A stretch of 64,000 nt of DNA. Source: Bacteroidota bacterium. GTDB taxonomy: Bacteria > Bacteroidota > Ignavibacteria > Ignavibacteriales > SURF-24. Below, piece by piece: positions 36,043 through 44,883 of this stretch. The stretch is from NCBI GenBank assembly GCA_030706145.1, contig JAUZPB010000005.1, positions 22,864-86,863 on the forward strand. The letters are read 5' to 3'. How positions within the stretch are numbered: position 1 is the first letter of the stretch; each line of letters opens with the position of its first letter. A model generated the notes under the pieces. That model did no database searches. It worked only from the letters and a program-made list of their open reading frames with translations, and had not been told where the DNA came from. The position numbers and the translations under genes are program-made.

Positions 36043-37038
36043 TTACTCTACTTTCCCAATTACTCTTGCATTTTCTTTCATGGAATTTGCAATTTCTAAA
36101 ACTTTCTCAACATCATTTGGAGCAACAACAGCAATAAGACCTATGCCTATATTAAATACTTCTCTCATCTCTTCGTCGGAAACATTCCCTGTCTGCTGAA
36201 TTAGCTTAAAGATAGCAGGCATTTCCCAGCTGTTCCAATCTACCTTTAATTTAAGACCCTCTGGAATTATTCTTTTTGTGTTTCCTATAATACCGCCACC
36301 AGTGATGTGTGAGAAACCCTTTATTTTTATATTATCTGCCAGCTCGGTTATTAGTTTAAGATAGGATTTATGAACCCTTAAGAGTTCATCTCCCAGTGAG
36401 TTCTCAAACCCTTCAATTCTATCGTTAACGCTGAATTTATCAAGTAGTATATTTCTTGCAAGTGAATATCCATTGGTATGTAAGCCATTTGATTCAAAGC
36501 CAATAAGAACATCACCTTTTGTTATTGTTTTACCGTCTATTATTCTGTCTTTATCAACTACACCAACAATGGTTCCTGACATATCATATTCATCTTTGGA
36601 GTATAACCCAGGCATCTCTGCAGTCTCACCTCCTATTAGAGCACAACCATTTTGACGGCAAGCAATTGAAAAGCCTTCAATTATCTTTTCGGCAACATCA
36701 GGATATAGCTTTCCAAATGCCAGATAATCCATGAAAAACAGTGGCTTTGCTCCGCAAACAGCTATGTCATTAACACAGTGGTTTACAAGGTCTTGCCCAA
36801 CTGTCGTATGGCTTTTCATCAGAAATGCAATTTTTAGCTTTGTGCCGACTCCATCGACAGATGAGACCAGAACAGGATGCTTATATTCAGGTAAATTTAG
36901 GTCATAAAAGGCACCAAAATGTCCAATATCCATAAGAACATTCTTGTTAAACGTCGATTTTACATGATTTTTTATTCTCTTGACCGTCTCATCTCCGGCC
37001 TGAATATCCACACCGGCTGCTTTATAGTTTGCTTCCAA
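36043..37038 (-). CDS. purM: Phosphoribosylformylglycinamidine cyclo-ligase (AIR synthetase)
   Basis: PurM closes the imidazole ring of AIR in purine synthesis, using ATP. The 331 residues match the family end to end: the start YKAAGVDIQAGDETVKRIK, the ATP-binding-associated SVDGVGTKLKIAF, NDIAVCGAKPLFFMDYLAFG, GGETAEMPGLY, SNGLHTNGYSLAR and the ITGGGIIGNTKRI loop. It stands alone among unrelated neighbours, divergent from hrcA across 282 bases, and ends at its own terminator. Confidence 0.97.
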   Translation of the reverse strand: MEANYKAAGVDIQAGDETVKRIKNHVKSTFNKNVLMDIGHFGAFYDLNLPEYKHPVLVSSVDGVGTKLKIAFLMKSHTTVGQDLVNHCVNDIAVCGAKPLFFMDYLAFGKLYPDVAEKIIEGFSIACRQNGCALIGGETAEMPGLYSKDEYDMSGTIVGVVDKDRIIDGKTITKGDVLIGFESNGLHTNGYSLARNILLDKFSVNDRIEGFENSLGDELLRVHKSYLKLITELADNIKIKGFSHITGGGIIGNTKRIIPEGLKLKVDWNSWEMPAIFKLIQQTGNVSDEEMREVFNIGIGLIAVVAPNDVEKVLEIANSMKENARVIGKVE

Positions 37039-37271
37039 AAATAACCTCGATTAATTATTAACCTTTAAATTACCTAAAATTAAGCTCTTATTCAATTTGA
37101 ATTTCCAGTTGAAAACAATATTGAATTCTGGATTGTTATGGATCAATATTATCAAAAATTTGGTTTAAATATATATGCGGAGTTTTATATTCGTTCTATG
37201 AACAAAATTCCCCATCTCTTCTGGCCCTATTGGGTTAGGTTCGAACTAATGAAATATTGGGAATTTTTTAA

Positions 37272-37279
37272 TATATTTG
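37272..37279 (+). promoter_or_regulatory. Candidate -7 box for hrcA-grpE
   Basis: TATATTTG at 37272-37279 fits the Bacteroidota TAnnTTTG consensus and would place the start site near 37286, about 35 bases before the hrcA ATG. A TTG lies upstream but closer than usual. No CIRCE operator is visible in this region. Confidence 0.3.
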
Positions 37280-37320
37280 ACCGTAAGAATTTATAAATAA
37301 GGCATTTTTGACGTGAAACT

Positions 37321-38361
37321 ATGGCACCCGTTGAATTAAGTGATAGAGAAAAATCGATACTTAGGAATATTATTCACCAGTTTGTCCTGACGGCAAACCC
37401 GGTAGGATCCAGGAATATTGCTAAGAAATTTGCTATAGGACTTTCACCTGCTACCATTCGTAATATTATGGCGGATCTGGAAGATGCCGGTTATTTGGAT
37501 CATCCACATACCTCCGCAGGACGTATCCCAACTGATAAAGGCTATAGGTTCTTTGTCGATACACTTATGGAACCTCCTCAACTAAGCTTTGAGGAAAAGG
37601 AAGTAATCGCTAGAGAATTGAAGCAGTATACTGATGAAACTGATGAGCTTATTAGAGTAACTTCTAACCTGATTAGCGGTATTACTAATCAATTGGCTTG
37701 TGTTACTTTCCCAAATCTGGATGCCGGTGTACTCGAAAAATTACAGATCGTGCAGCTTACTTCATCCCGTATTTTGGTCGTCGTTAGTATTAAGTCAGGT
37801 CTTATAAAGACTATTACTCTTGAGCTTAGTGCTGAAGTCAATGGCGATCACATTCTTACTATGCAAAATCTTATCAATGAGAGATTGTCAGGGTTAAAAC
37901 TCACTGAAATCCAAAGGACTTTCGGTGAAAGATTTAAGGACGTGAGTGAAGCCTATAGACCGATTATTAGGATATTTCTGAACTCGGCTGATAAAATTTT
38001 TGCAGATACTAATAAAACTGAAAAAGCTATTATTACAGGTGCCAAAAATATTCTTAAGCAACCTGAATTTGAAAACCATGAGCTTTTGCAGAGCGCAATC
38101 GAACTTATTGAGGATAAAGATGTCATTATTCAAATCCTCGATAACAGAAAATCTTCTAATGATGATGTTATTATTAGAATTGGAAGCGAAAATAAGTCCG
38201 AAAAATTGAGCGAATATAGCCTTATTACCAAAGATTATACTTTGGGTGATATAACAGGTACAATCGGAGTTGTTGGCCCACGGAGAATGCAATATTCTAA
38301 AGTAATTGCTATTATTTCTTATGCCTCCGAAGTCTTATCTGAGTATCTGAAAAGAGGATGA
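37321..38361 (+). CDS. hrcA: Heat-inducible transcription repressor HrcA
   Basis: HrcA represses chaperone genes by binding CIRCE operators, with GroEL as co-factor. The 346 residues begin with the winged-helix domain (LSDREKSILRNIIHQFVLTA, SPATIRNIMADLEDAGYLDH, HTSAGRIPTDKGYRFFVD) and continue with the GAF-like dimer domain and the C-terminal signature GVVGPRRMQYSKVIAIISYA. It heads hrcA-grpE-dnaJ, the usual arrangement. Confidence 0.97.
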   Translation: MAPVELSDREKSILRNIIHQFVLTANPVGSRNIAKKFAIGLSPATIRNIMADLEDAGYLDHPHTSAGRIPTDKGYRFFVDTLMEPPQLSFEEKEVIARELKQYTDETDELIRVTSNLISGITNQLACVTFPNLDAGVLEKLQIVQLTSSRILVVVSIKSGLIKTITLELSAEVNGDHILTMQNLINERLSGLKLTEIQRTFGERFKDVSEAYRPIIRIFLNSADKIFADTNKTEKAIITGAKNILKQPEFENHELLQSAIELIEDKDVIIQILDNRKSSNDDVIIRIGSENKSEKLSEYSLITKDYTLGDITGTIGVVGPRRMQYSKVIAIISYASEVLSEYLKRG

Positions 38362-38484
38362 CTTTTTTGCGCTTAACTTAGAATAAAATTGTTTATTCAT
38401 ATAGATTTTGTCATTTTGAATTGAGATATCGAAAAATTGTCTCAACTGATAATTAAAATTTTGAAAAGGAGAAGTGAAAAAATT

Positions 38485-39138
38485 ATGAACAATAAAGAAA
38501 AAAAGAACGGAAAAGACAAGGAAAGTAACGAGATAAAGATTGAAAGAGGATCAAATACTACAAATTCTGCTGAAACTGAGAATAAGAAACAAAATGAGCA
38601 AAGCGTCGAAAACGAATTGTTAGAACCTGCTGCTTCTGCTAATATAGAGGATAATCCTGAATATAAAGCATTAAAGCAACAGAATGATTCTTTAACTAAT
38701 GAGGTCAGTGAATTAAAAGACAGGCTTCTGCGAAAAGCAGCTGAATTTGAAAACTATAAAAGAAGAACTGAAAACGAACATCTGAACTTCCTGAAATATG
38801 CTGCAGAATCTTTTATTAGCAAGGTTTTGCCTGTCTATGATGACCTTGAGAGATCTTTGGCTCATATTAATGAGTCAAGTAATATTGAAACCATTACAAG
38901 CGGACTGAATATGATATTCTCAAAGTTCAGTAAAGTTCTTGAAGAGCAGGGCGTAAAGAAAATTGAAGCTAAGGGAATGCCTTTCGATTTTAATTTCCAT
39001 GAGGCTCTCTTACAGCAAACAGTCCAGGGAGTTGCTCCTCATACTGTTATTGAGGTTGTTGAACCTGGCTACATGTATAAAGATAAAGTAATTAGACACG
39101 CAAAAGTTATCGTTAGTGATGAGAACTCTGCGGCTTAA
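38485..39138 (+). CDS. grpE: Nucleotide exchange factor GrpE
   Basis: GrpE exchanges nucleotide on DnaK. The 217-residue protein has a charged, low-complexity N-terminus (about 1-55), a long coiled coil (ALKQQNDSLTNEVSELKDRL, KAAEFENYKRRTENEH) and the compact beta domain (MPFDFNFHEALLQQ ... VEVVEPGYMYKDKVIRHAKVIV), the family signature. I start at ATG 38485 (MNNKEKKN); the open frame runs further upstream, and AAGGAG at 38466-38471 is 13 bases away, longer than ideal. It follows hrcA by 123 bases. Confidence 0.95.
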   Translation: MNNKEKKNGKDKESNEIKIERGSNTTNSAETENKKQNEQSVENELLEPAASANIEDNPEYKALKQQNDSLTNEVSELKDRLLRKAAEFENYKRRTENEHLNFLKYAAESFISKVLPVYDDLERSLAHINESSNIETITSGLNMIFSKFSKVLEEQGVKKIEAKGMPFDFNFHEALLQQTVQGVAPHTVIEVVEPGYMYKDKVIRHAKVIVSDENSAA

Positions 39139-39213
39139 GAATATGTTAAACATAAATTTATCTGTGCACTAAATCGATTTTTGTTAGAATAAAAGTGAAA
39201 AAATATTAAATTG

Positions 39214-39234
39214 AGGCGACAATTTGTCGCCTTT
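39214..39234 (+). terminator. Short palindromic hairpin between grpE and dnaJ
   Basis: AGGCGACAA (39214-39222), one base, TTGTCGCCT (39224-39232), then TTGCTT. The stem is strong but the T-run weak, so partial termination or RNA processing between grpE and dnaJ is as likely as full termination. Confidence 0.5.
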
Positions 39235-39319
39235 GCTTAATAATGTAAAATGTGTTTTTCGGGTCAATTGAAAAAGCTTATCTTGAAATTAAACTGAATC
39301 ATAAGAAGGTAAAAGTCGA

Positions 39320-40438
39320 ATGGACAAAAGAGATTATTACGAGGTGTTGGGATTAGATAGGAACGCTTCGAAGGACGATATTAAAAAGGCATATAGAAAA
39401 CTGGCTATGCAATACCATCCCGATAGAAATCCTGATGATAAAAATGCTGAAGAAAAATTTAAAGAAGCTGCTGAGGCTTATGAGATCCTTAGCAACGATG
39501 AAAAGAAAGCCAGATACGATAGATATGGACATAATGGCCTAAGAGGTGGTGGTCAGGACTTCTCAGGTTTTAGTAATATTAATGATATTTTCTCCCACTT
39601 CTCTGATATTTTCGGCGGAGGCGGAGGTTCTATTTTTGACGATATTTTCGGTGGCGCAGGCTCTCAGCAGAGAACTAGAAGAAGAGGGCAGGGCAGCCCA
39701 GGATCCGACCTAAAAGTAACGTTAAAACTGACACTAGAGGAGATCTCTTCTGGAGTTACAAAAAAAATTAAAATTAAGAAACACCTTAAATGTGATATAT
39801 GCAGCGGTACGGGAGCTAAAGGTGGCACTTCGACAAAAACCTGTCCGGCTTGTAATGGCACTGGCGAGGTGAGAACCGTTTCAAGATCTGTCTTTGGACA
39901 ATTTGTTAATATTACTACTTGCGCAAATTGTGAAGGAGAGGGAACCGTTGTTGATAACCCATGTAAAAATTGCTCCGGAGATGGAAGGGTTTATGGGGAA
40001 GCTACTATCAAAATTAATGTCCCAGCTGGTGTTACTCATGGAAGTTATATGACCATTAGAGGTGAAGGTAATGCGGGAAAAAGAAACGGGACGCCAGGTA
40101 ATATAATTGTCGTTTTTGAAGAAGAACAACATGAGTTTTTTGTAAGGGATGGCGATAATGTGATCTATGAGCTTTTCCTTAGCTATCCTGAAGCTGTACT
40201 TGGGGCAGAAGTTGAAGTCCCTACTCTTAACGGTAAGGCAAAACTTAAAATTGAACCTGGTATTCAACCTGGAAAATTTCTGAAAATGCGCGAAAAAGGT
40301 ATTCAGCACCTTAACCGCCATGGAGCAGGAGATGAACTTGTCAGAATTAATATTCATGTCCCTACTAAGGTTAATTCAAAAGAGAAAGACCTCTTAAAGG
40401 AACTCTCTGGACTGCCGAATATTAAAGTGCCTAACTGA
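39320..40438 (+). CDS. dnaJ: Chaperone DnaJ (type I Hsp40)
   Basis: DnaJ delivers substrates to DnaK and stimulates its ATPase. All type I parts are present in 372 residues: J domain (about 4-68, HPD in YHPDRNPDD), Gly/Phe region (about 75-130), four zinc-finger repeats ([32 protein letters not shown]; about 155-225) and the C-terminal peptide-binding domains. The neighbours hrcA and grpE support the call; dnaK is not in the window. A terminator follows. Confidence 0.98.
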   Translation: MDKRDYYEVLGLDRNASKDDIKKAYRKLAMQYHPDRNPDDKNAEEKFKEAAEAYEILSNDEKKARYDRYGHNGLRGGGQDFSGFSNINDIFSHFSDIFGGGGGSIFDDIFGGAGSQQRTRRRGQGSPGSDLKVTLKLTLEEISSGVTKKIKIKKHLKCDICSGTGAKGGTSTKTCPACNGTGEVRTVSRSVFGQFVNITTCANCEGEGTVVDNPCKNCSGDGRVYGEATIKINVPAGVTHGSYMTIRGEGNAGKRNGTPGNIIVVFEEEQHEFFVRDGDNVIYELFLSYPEAVLGAEVEVPTLNGKAKLKIEPGIQPGKFLKMREKGIQHLNRHGAGDELVRINIHVPTKVNSKEKDLLKELSGLPNIKVPN

Positions 40439-40494
40439 GATAGGTCTCACTGAATCTTTTATTTTTGAATAGCTTATAATAATTTTGTCTTGTG

Positions 40495-40540
40495 CTGCTG
40501 GGAACATGTATTTCATGTCCCCAGTAGATTTTACTTTTTA
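40495..40540 (+). terminator. Rho-independent terminator after dnaJ
   Basis: CTGCTGGGAACATG (40495-40508) pairs with CATGTCCCCAGTAG (about 40514-40527) with at most two non-Watson-Crick positions, then ATTTTACTTTTTATT. Confidence 0.75.
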
Positions 40541-40563
40541 TTATTTACAGCACGAGTAAAACT

Positions 40564-41043
40564 ATGCAATTTAAGAAAATTGCTTATCTTTTAGGTTTTA
40601 CAAAAACAGAATTAACGGTACTTGCTTTCCTGCTTGGAGTTTTTCTCCTTGGCCTTGCATTAAGTTATTTTAGGTCAGAAAATATTGTTCAGAAAAATTT
40701 CGATTATTCTTTGGTCGATAGTCTTTTCCTTTCTTTTGATGAAAATGATAGCTCCAATTCTTTTGCTAAAGACTCAGATCTGAAGAAAAGTGTCCTTGAT
40801 TTAAGAGCACCAAAGCATGTAAAAAAGGGAAATTTACCCCAGGAAAAAAGCTTGAATTTGAATAAAGCTGACATTAATGGCTTGATGAATTTGCCTGGAA
40901 TTGGCCAAAAGACTGCTCAGAAAATAATTGAATTAAGAGATAAAAAAGGTGGATTTAAGCTTATCGATGAACTAGTAGAAGTTAAAGGTATTGGTCCTGC
41001 TAAGTTCGATAAAATTAAGAAATATATTTTTATTGGAGAATAA
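40564..41043 (+). CDS. Membrane-anchored ComEA-like helix-hairpin-helix protein
   Basis: 159 residues: one N-terminal membrane segment (about 18-36, ELTVLAFLLGVFLLGLALSY), a polar linker, and a C-terminal double helix-hairpin-helix domain (about 98-157, LNKADINGLMNLPGIGQKTA, ELVEVKGIGPAKFDKIKKYI). This matches ComEA, which binds incoming DNA at the cell surface during transformation. The N-terminal anchor and sequence fit, but no comEC neighbour is present, so a general DNA-binding role remains possible. It stands 43 bases before the PilM-like gene. Confidence 0.85.
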   Translation: MQFKKIAYLLGFTKTELTVLAFLLGVFLLGLALSYFRSENIVQKNFDYSLVDSLFLSFDENDSSNSFAKDSDLKKSVLDLRAPKHVKKGNLPQEKSLNLNKADINGLMNLPGIGQKTAQKIIELRDKKGGFKLIDELVEVKGIGPAKFDKIKKYIFIGE

Positions 41044-41086
41044 CCCCATCATATAACTTATTCTCTGCTGTTTTATTAGCAATTTA

Positions 41087-42031
41087 ATGGAGAAATTGAA
41101 GAGCATTATGCCCGGTTTTCAGAATCATATTGGTCTTAATATCACTTCTACTAGACTTCAGCTTGTAGAAATTAATTATTCAGGTGAAGAATTTACACTG
41201 GAAAATATTGACGAAGAGTATTTTAGCGAAATTCTTGATATGAATGCAAAAGAGACGAAAATTATTACTCTTCTTCAGTCTGCCTTCAATGAGCTGGTCG
41301 TGAGAAGACCATTGAAAAGCAAATTGGTCTCTTTTACTTTGCCTCATGAATGCTTCCTTTCGGTTAGATTACCTTATGAGAATTCCGTAATTCAAAATGA
41401 TCTTCTTGAACATTTCAAATGGGAATTGTCTTTACTTTATCCCAAAATAACTGTCGATGACCTGATTATTCAATATGTGAAAATTGAGGATTTTGAAAAA
41501 ACAGTTCCTTCTAATGCTGCTCTTGTAATTGCTACTTTTAGAAAGTATCTAAAAATACTTAGCAGTTTTTGCGCACAGAATGGATTGAAACTCAAATATA
41601 TCGATAATGCTCATTTCGCTTCCGATAATATTATTGCACTTAAGGAAAATTGCCCAAGTGATGAATTTGTTTTAAGCCTTTATACCGGCAATAACTTCCT
41701 TTCTACTACAGTCATTTTCAATAACCGCGCTGTTTATTTTGACATCCTGCCTATAAAGAATGCTGGTGAAATAGTTGCTAAGATAAAAGATGAACTAAAT
41801 AACAAGTTTATCAAACTATCACATGAAAACTTAGCTAAGGTCTTTATTGCCGGGGAGAATTTGTCTGATTCACTTCTTGAAAGAATAAGGGAAAATCTTA
41901 ATCTGAATCCGGAAAAAATAAATCCATTTGAGGAGATTAGTATTCAGCCTGAACTGTTTGCAAATAAATTTTTTACAGAAAAAGCATCCTCTTTCACTGC
42001 CTCTGCAGGCATTGCTTTTAGACTGGTTTAA
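41087..42031 (+). CDS. PilM-like actin-fold protein
   Basis: 314 residues with the fold pattern of PilM/FtsA-like proteins: IGLNITSTRLQLVEI at the N-terminus (phosphate-loop-like), a middle region typical of PilM (FTLPHECFLSVRLPYEN), and late segments FVLSLYTGNNFLSTTVIFNN and KVFIAGEN. PilM works with PilN/O/P in type IV pilus assembly, but none of those genes is here. The match is in pattern rather than strong motif, so the family call is fairly sure and the role is not. Its stop is two bases before the rsmD ATG. Confidence 0.65.
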   Translation: MEKLKSIMPGFQNHIGLNITSTRLQLVEINYSGEEFTLENIDEEYFSEILDMNAKETKIITLLQSAFNELVVRRPLKSKLVSFTLPHECFLSVRLPYENSVIQNDLLEHFKWELSLLYPKITVDDLIIQYVKIEDFEKTVPSNAALVIATFRKYLKILSSFCAQNGLKLKYIDNAHFASDNIIALKENCPSDEFVLSLYTGNNFLSTTVIFNNRAVYFDILPIKNAGEIVAKIKDELNNKFIKLSHENLAKVFIAGENLSDSLLERIRENLNLNPEKINPFEEISIQPELFANKFFTEKASSFTASAGIAFRLV

Positions 42032-42033
42032 AT

Positions 42034-42582
42034 ATGAGAATTATATCAGGAAAATTTAAAGGACGCACTCTAAAAGTCCCAAGTTCAAAGTTTACACGTC
42101 CAACTACTGATAGGGTTAGGGAAACTCTTTTTAATTTATTGAATAACCAGATCGATTTTGATGGTATCAGGGTACTTGATATTTATGCTGGTAGCGGTTC
42201 CTTTGGGCTTGAAGCTTATAGCCGCGGGGCTTCAGAGATCCATTTTATTGAAAAGAACTTTCCTGTTTATAAGGTCTTGACTGAAAATATCGAAGCTATG
42301 AAAAATGAAATTAATTTCAAGATCTTTAAGATGGAAGCTATTAGGTTTTCAAAAATATCCGATCATCTGTCCTATGATTTGATCTTTGCAGACCCGCCTT
42401 TCTTTAAAGATGATATTCATCAGGTGGTTAAGAACCTTTTAGAAAACCACTTCTTGGCTGAAAATGGTATTCTGATTATTGAGAGATCTATACAAACAAG
42501 GGAAAAAGATATTGCAGGTTTCGGGATTGAGCCTTTTAAAAAAATAGGTGATACTTTACTTTACCAGTTTGATGCTTCCTGA
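42034..42582 (+). CDS. rsmD: 16S rRNA (guanine966-N2)-methyltransferase
   Basis: RsmD methylates G966 of 16S rRNA. The 182 residues begin with the family hallmark MRIISGKFKGRTLKVP and TRPTTDRVRETLFNLL, then the SAM loop VLDIYAGSGSFGLEAYSRGA and the catalytic motif FADPPFFKDD. It follows the PilM-like gene with two bases between and is probably co-transcribed with it. coaD, its usual downstream partner, comes next but 430 bases away. Confidence 0.95.
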   Translation: MRIISGKFKGRTLKVPSSKFTRPTTDRVRETLFNLLNNQIDFDGIRVLDIYAGSGSFGLEAYSRGASEIHFIEKNFPVYKVLTENIEAMKNEINFKIFKMEAIRFSKISDHLSYDLIFADPPFFKDDIHQVVKNLLENHFLAENGILIIERSIQTREKDIAGFGIEPFKKIGDTLLYQFDAS

Positions 42583-43012
42583 AATTAGTTTCGGTATGTC
42601 AGAATATTCTTTACCAACAAATGTTTCTGCCTTTTGACACTTATTTGGAAGAAATGTTTTCTATCTTACTTAAGAATAATTTTATTAATTTTCTTCCCTC
42701 TCTTTTTTTCTTAACTATTAGTCTTTTAGCATTCTTTTATGTTTTAGGTTAATCTGTTAAATTATTTATACCTTCAGCTATACTATTTTAGCCAAATCAT
42801 ATCAATCTTCCTAAAGTAACAAGGTCCAATCTATTTCCATGATACTTTGCACGGTCAGAATTGAGTTGCTTGATGAAATTAAAGTTACTATAATTGTGTG
42901 TGAAAAGTATTTGTTTTGATTTTAAAACAAATTATCTTATACAAAATCATACAGTAATAAATTAACACACATAAATAGGCATCTGCTGAAATACTTAATT
43001 TGAATTAATTTT
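42583..43012. other. Intergenic region between rsmD and coaD
   Basis: These 430 bases are AT-rich with T-runs at the left. I find no gene, tRNA-like cloverleaf or strong terminator. Small symmetric sequences (for example TTTGTTTTGATTTTAAAACAAA near 42910-42931) are within what base composition would produce. The promoter for coaD must be in the right part. Confidence 0.5.
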
Positions 43013-43495
43013 ATGCGAAAGGTTATTTACCCAGGAACATTTGACCCAGTAACTTATGGGCACATTGATATTATTAAGCGGGCTAGAGAATTATTTGACA
43101 GTGTAATTGTCACAATCGCACGCAATCCAAATAAGATCCTACCACTCTTCAGTGTTGAAGAAAGAATTGAAATGCTTGAAAAAAGCCTTAAAGATTTTGA
43201 CAATGTTGTAGTAGATACATTCGATGGACTGACTGTTGAGCATGCAAAGAATGTTGGTGCAATAGGTATTATTAGAGGCTTAAGGGCTGTCAGTGATTTC
43301 GAATATGAATTCCAAATGGCTCTGATGAATAGAAAACTTGATGGCAATATATCAACGATTTTTTTAATGCCTCATGAGAAATATACTTATCTAAATTCAT
43401 CGATAATTAGAAATCTGGCTAGCCTAAAAAGTGATGTTAGTGACTTTGTCCCTCCTGCTGTCCAGGAGGCTTTGATAAATAAATTTAAGGATTAG
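43013..43495 (+). CDS. coaD: Phosphopantetheine adenylyltransferase
   Basis: CoaD transfers AMP from ATP to 4'-phosphopantetheine, the penultimate step to coenzyme A. The 160-residue nucleotidyltransferase has the T/H-x-G-H motif in YPGTFDPVTYGHIDII, the substrate loop FDGLTVEHAK, GLRAVSDFEYEFQMALMNR and the second ATP motif YTYLNSSIIRNLA. Length is typical. Confidence 0.97.
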   Translation: MRKVIYPGTFDPVTYGHIDIIKRARELFDSVIVTIARNPNKILPLFSVEERIEMLEKSLKDFDNVVVDTFDGLTVEHAKNVGAIGIIRGLRAVSDFEYEFQMALMNRKLDGNISTIFLMPHEKYTYLNSSIIRNLASLKSDVSDFVPPAVQEALINKFKD

Positions 43496-43665
43496 TTTCT
43501 AGAAAAGTTTACTTAGAACATAATATATAACGACTCAAAAAGTTAATTAATATAGTCCTGTTATAGTCTTAAAAAGGTCTCAAAGAAGATCTGAAAGTAA
43601 GGTGATCTGTTGTTATCCACAAGATAAACAACTGCACAATATAAAGAACAAAATAAGGATGTAAA

Positions 43666-44883
43666 ATGAGTCTAAGTCAAATTGCCCGAACTGTATGCGC
43701 CTCGCCAACATTAAAACTGAACGAAAAAGCTGCTATTTTGCGCGAAAAAGGCGATCCGGTAATTCACCTGGGAGGAGGTGAACCAAAGAGCAGGGCTCCT
43801 ATGGATGCAATTATTGCTGCTGCTGCTAATCTGAATTCTGGCGAGATACGTTATACCCCAGCCGATGGAATTCCTGCATTAAAAAAAGCTGTCATCCGAT
43901 ATACCGAAGAATTTTATCATCGTAAAGTCTCTCCACTTAATGTTATTGCCTCTGGTGGTGCCAAACAGGCTATTATGGTTGCTCTGCAGGCTATTCTAAA
44001 CCCACAGGAGGAAGTGATCTTCCCAGCCCCTTATTGGGTTAGCTACCCCGAAATGGCAAAACTGTGCGGCGCTTTGGGCGTCCCAGCCCTCCCTGAGGAT
44101 GGTAGTTTCTATCCTACAATCCAGGATATTGAACTCAGAGTCGGATCATATACCAAAGCTGTTATTATTAATAGCCCCAATAACCCCTCTGGAGCTATGT
44201 ATTCTGAAGAATTTATTGCTGATATCGTGGATTTCTGCGAAAAAAGAGACCTATACCTGATTATGGACGATATTTACCACAGATTAATATTCGATAACCG
44301 TAAACCTATCAGCTGCTATGACTATGCTAAAGACTTTTCAGAAAATTCGAAACTTATTGTTGTAAATGGAATTTCTAAACAATATGCAATGACTGGATTT
44401 AGAATTGGCTGGGCTGTTGCAAACAAAAAACTGATCGAAGCAATGACTAACATACAAGGACATCAGACCTCTGGCCCATCAGTAGTACTTCAGCTTGCCG
44501 CTGTAGGAGCACTAAATGGTATACAGTCCAGCGTGGAAAGTCTAAGATGCACTTTAGAAAATAATCGCAATGTCATGATTGATCTTCTTAAGAGCTTCGA
44601 GGGAGTTAAGGTGACAAAACCTGATGGTACATTTTACTGCTTCGCTGATTTTAGCTCATATATGAAGGATTCTAATAAACTCTCTAATTATCTTATCGAT
44701 AAAGTCCAGGTCCTTACTGTTCCTGGGGCTGAATTCGGTCTGGAGGGCTTTTTGCGCTTAAGCTACTGCGGATCTATTAAGGATATAACCGATGGAATTG
44801 AAAGAATGAAATGGGCCTTAGATCCAAATTCACCAAATGAACTTTACATTGGGGACCGCAAACTAGTGAGGGACTGGGCATGA
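43666..44883 (+). CDS. Class I/II aminotransferase coupled to pckA
   Basis: 405 residues of the aspartate-aminotransferase fold (type I). Family motifs: HLGGGEPKSRAP, PYWVSYPEMAKLCGA, INSPNNPSGAMYSEE, DDIYHRLIFD, and the PLP lysine in VVNGISKQYAMTGFRIGWA. The C-terminal arginine is in FLRLSYCGS. Aspartate is the expected amino donor in this subgroup, but substrate cannot be proved. AAGGA precedes the ATG by a normal distance. Its stop overlaps the pckA start (ATGA), so the two are coupled: making oxaloacetate from aspartate would feed PEP carboxykinase. Confidence 0.87.
   Translation: MSLSQIARTVCASPTLKLNEKAAILREKGDPVIHLGGGEPKSRAPMDAIIAAAANLNSGEIRYTPADGIPALKKAVIRYTEEFYHRKVSPLNVIASGGAKQAIMVALQAILNPQEEVIFPAPYWVSYPEMAKLCGALGVPALPEDGSFYPTIQDIELRVGSYTKAVIINSPNNPSGAMYSEEFIADIVDFCEKRDLYLIMDDIYHRLIFDNRKPISCYDYAKDFSENSKLIVVNGISKQYAMTGFRIGWAVANKKLIEAMTNIQGHQTSGPSVVLQLAAVGALNGIQSSVESLRCTLENNRNVMIDLLKSFEGVKVTKPDGTFYCFADFSSYMKDSNKLSNYLIDKVQVLTVPGAEFGLEGFLRLSYCGSIKDITDGIERMKWALDPNSPNELYIGDRKLVRDWA

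Noticed and set aside
37238..37246. GGTTCGAAC, like the T-arm of a tRNA
   Set aside because: No acceptor, D or anticodon arm can be folded around it; it is probably a chance palindrome.
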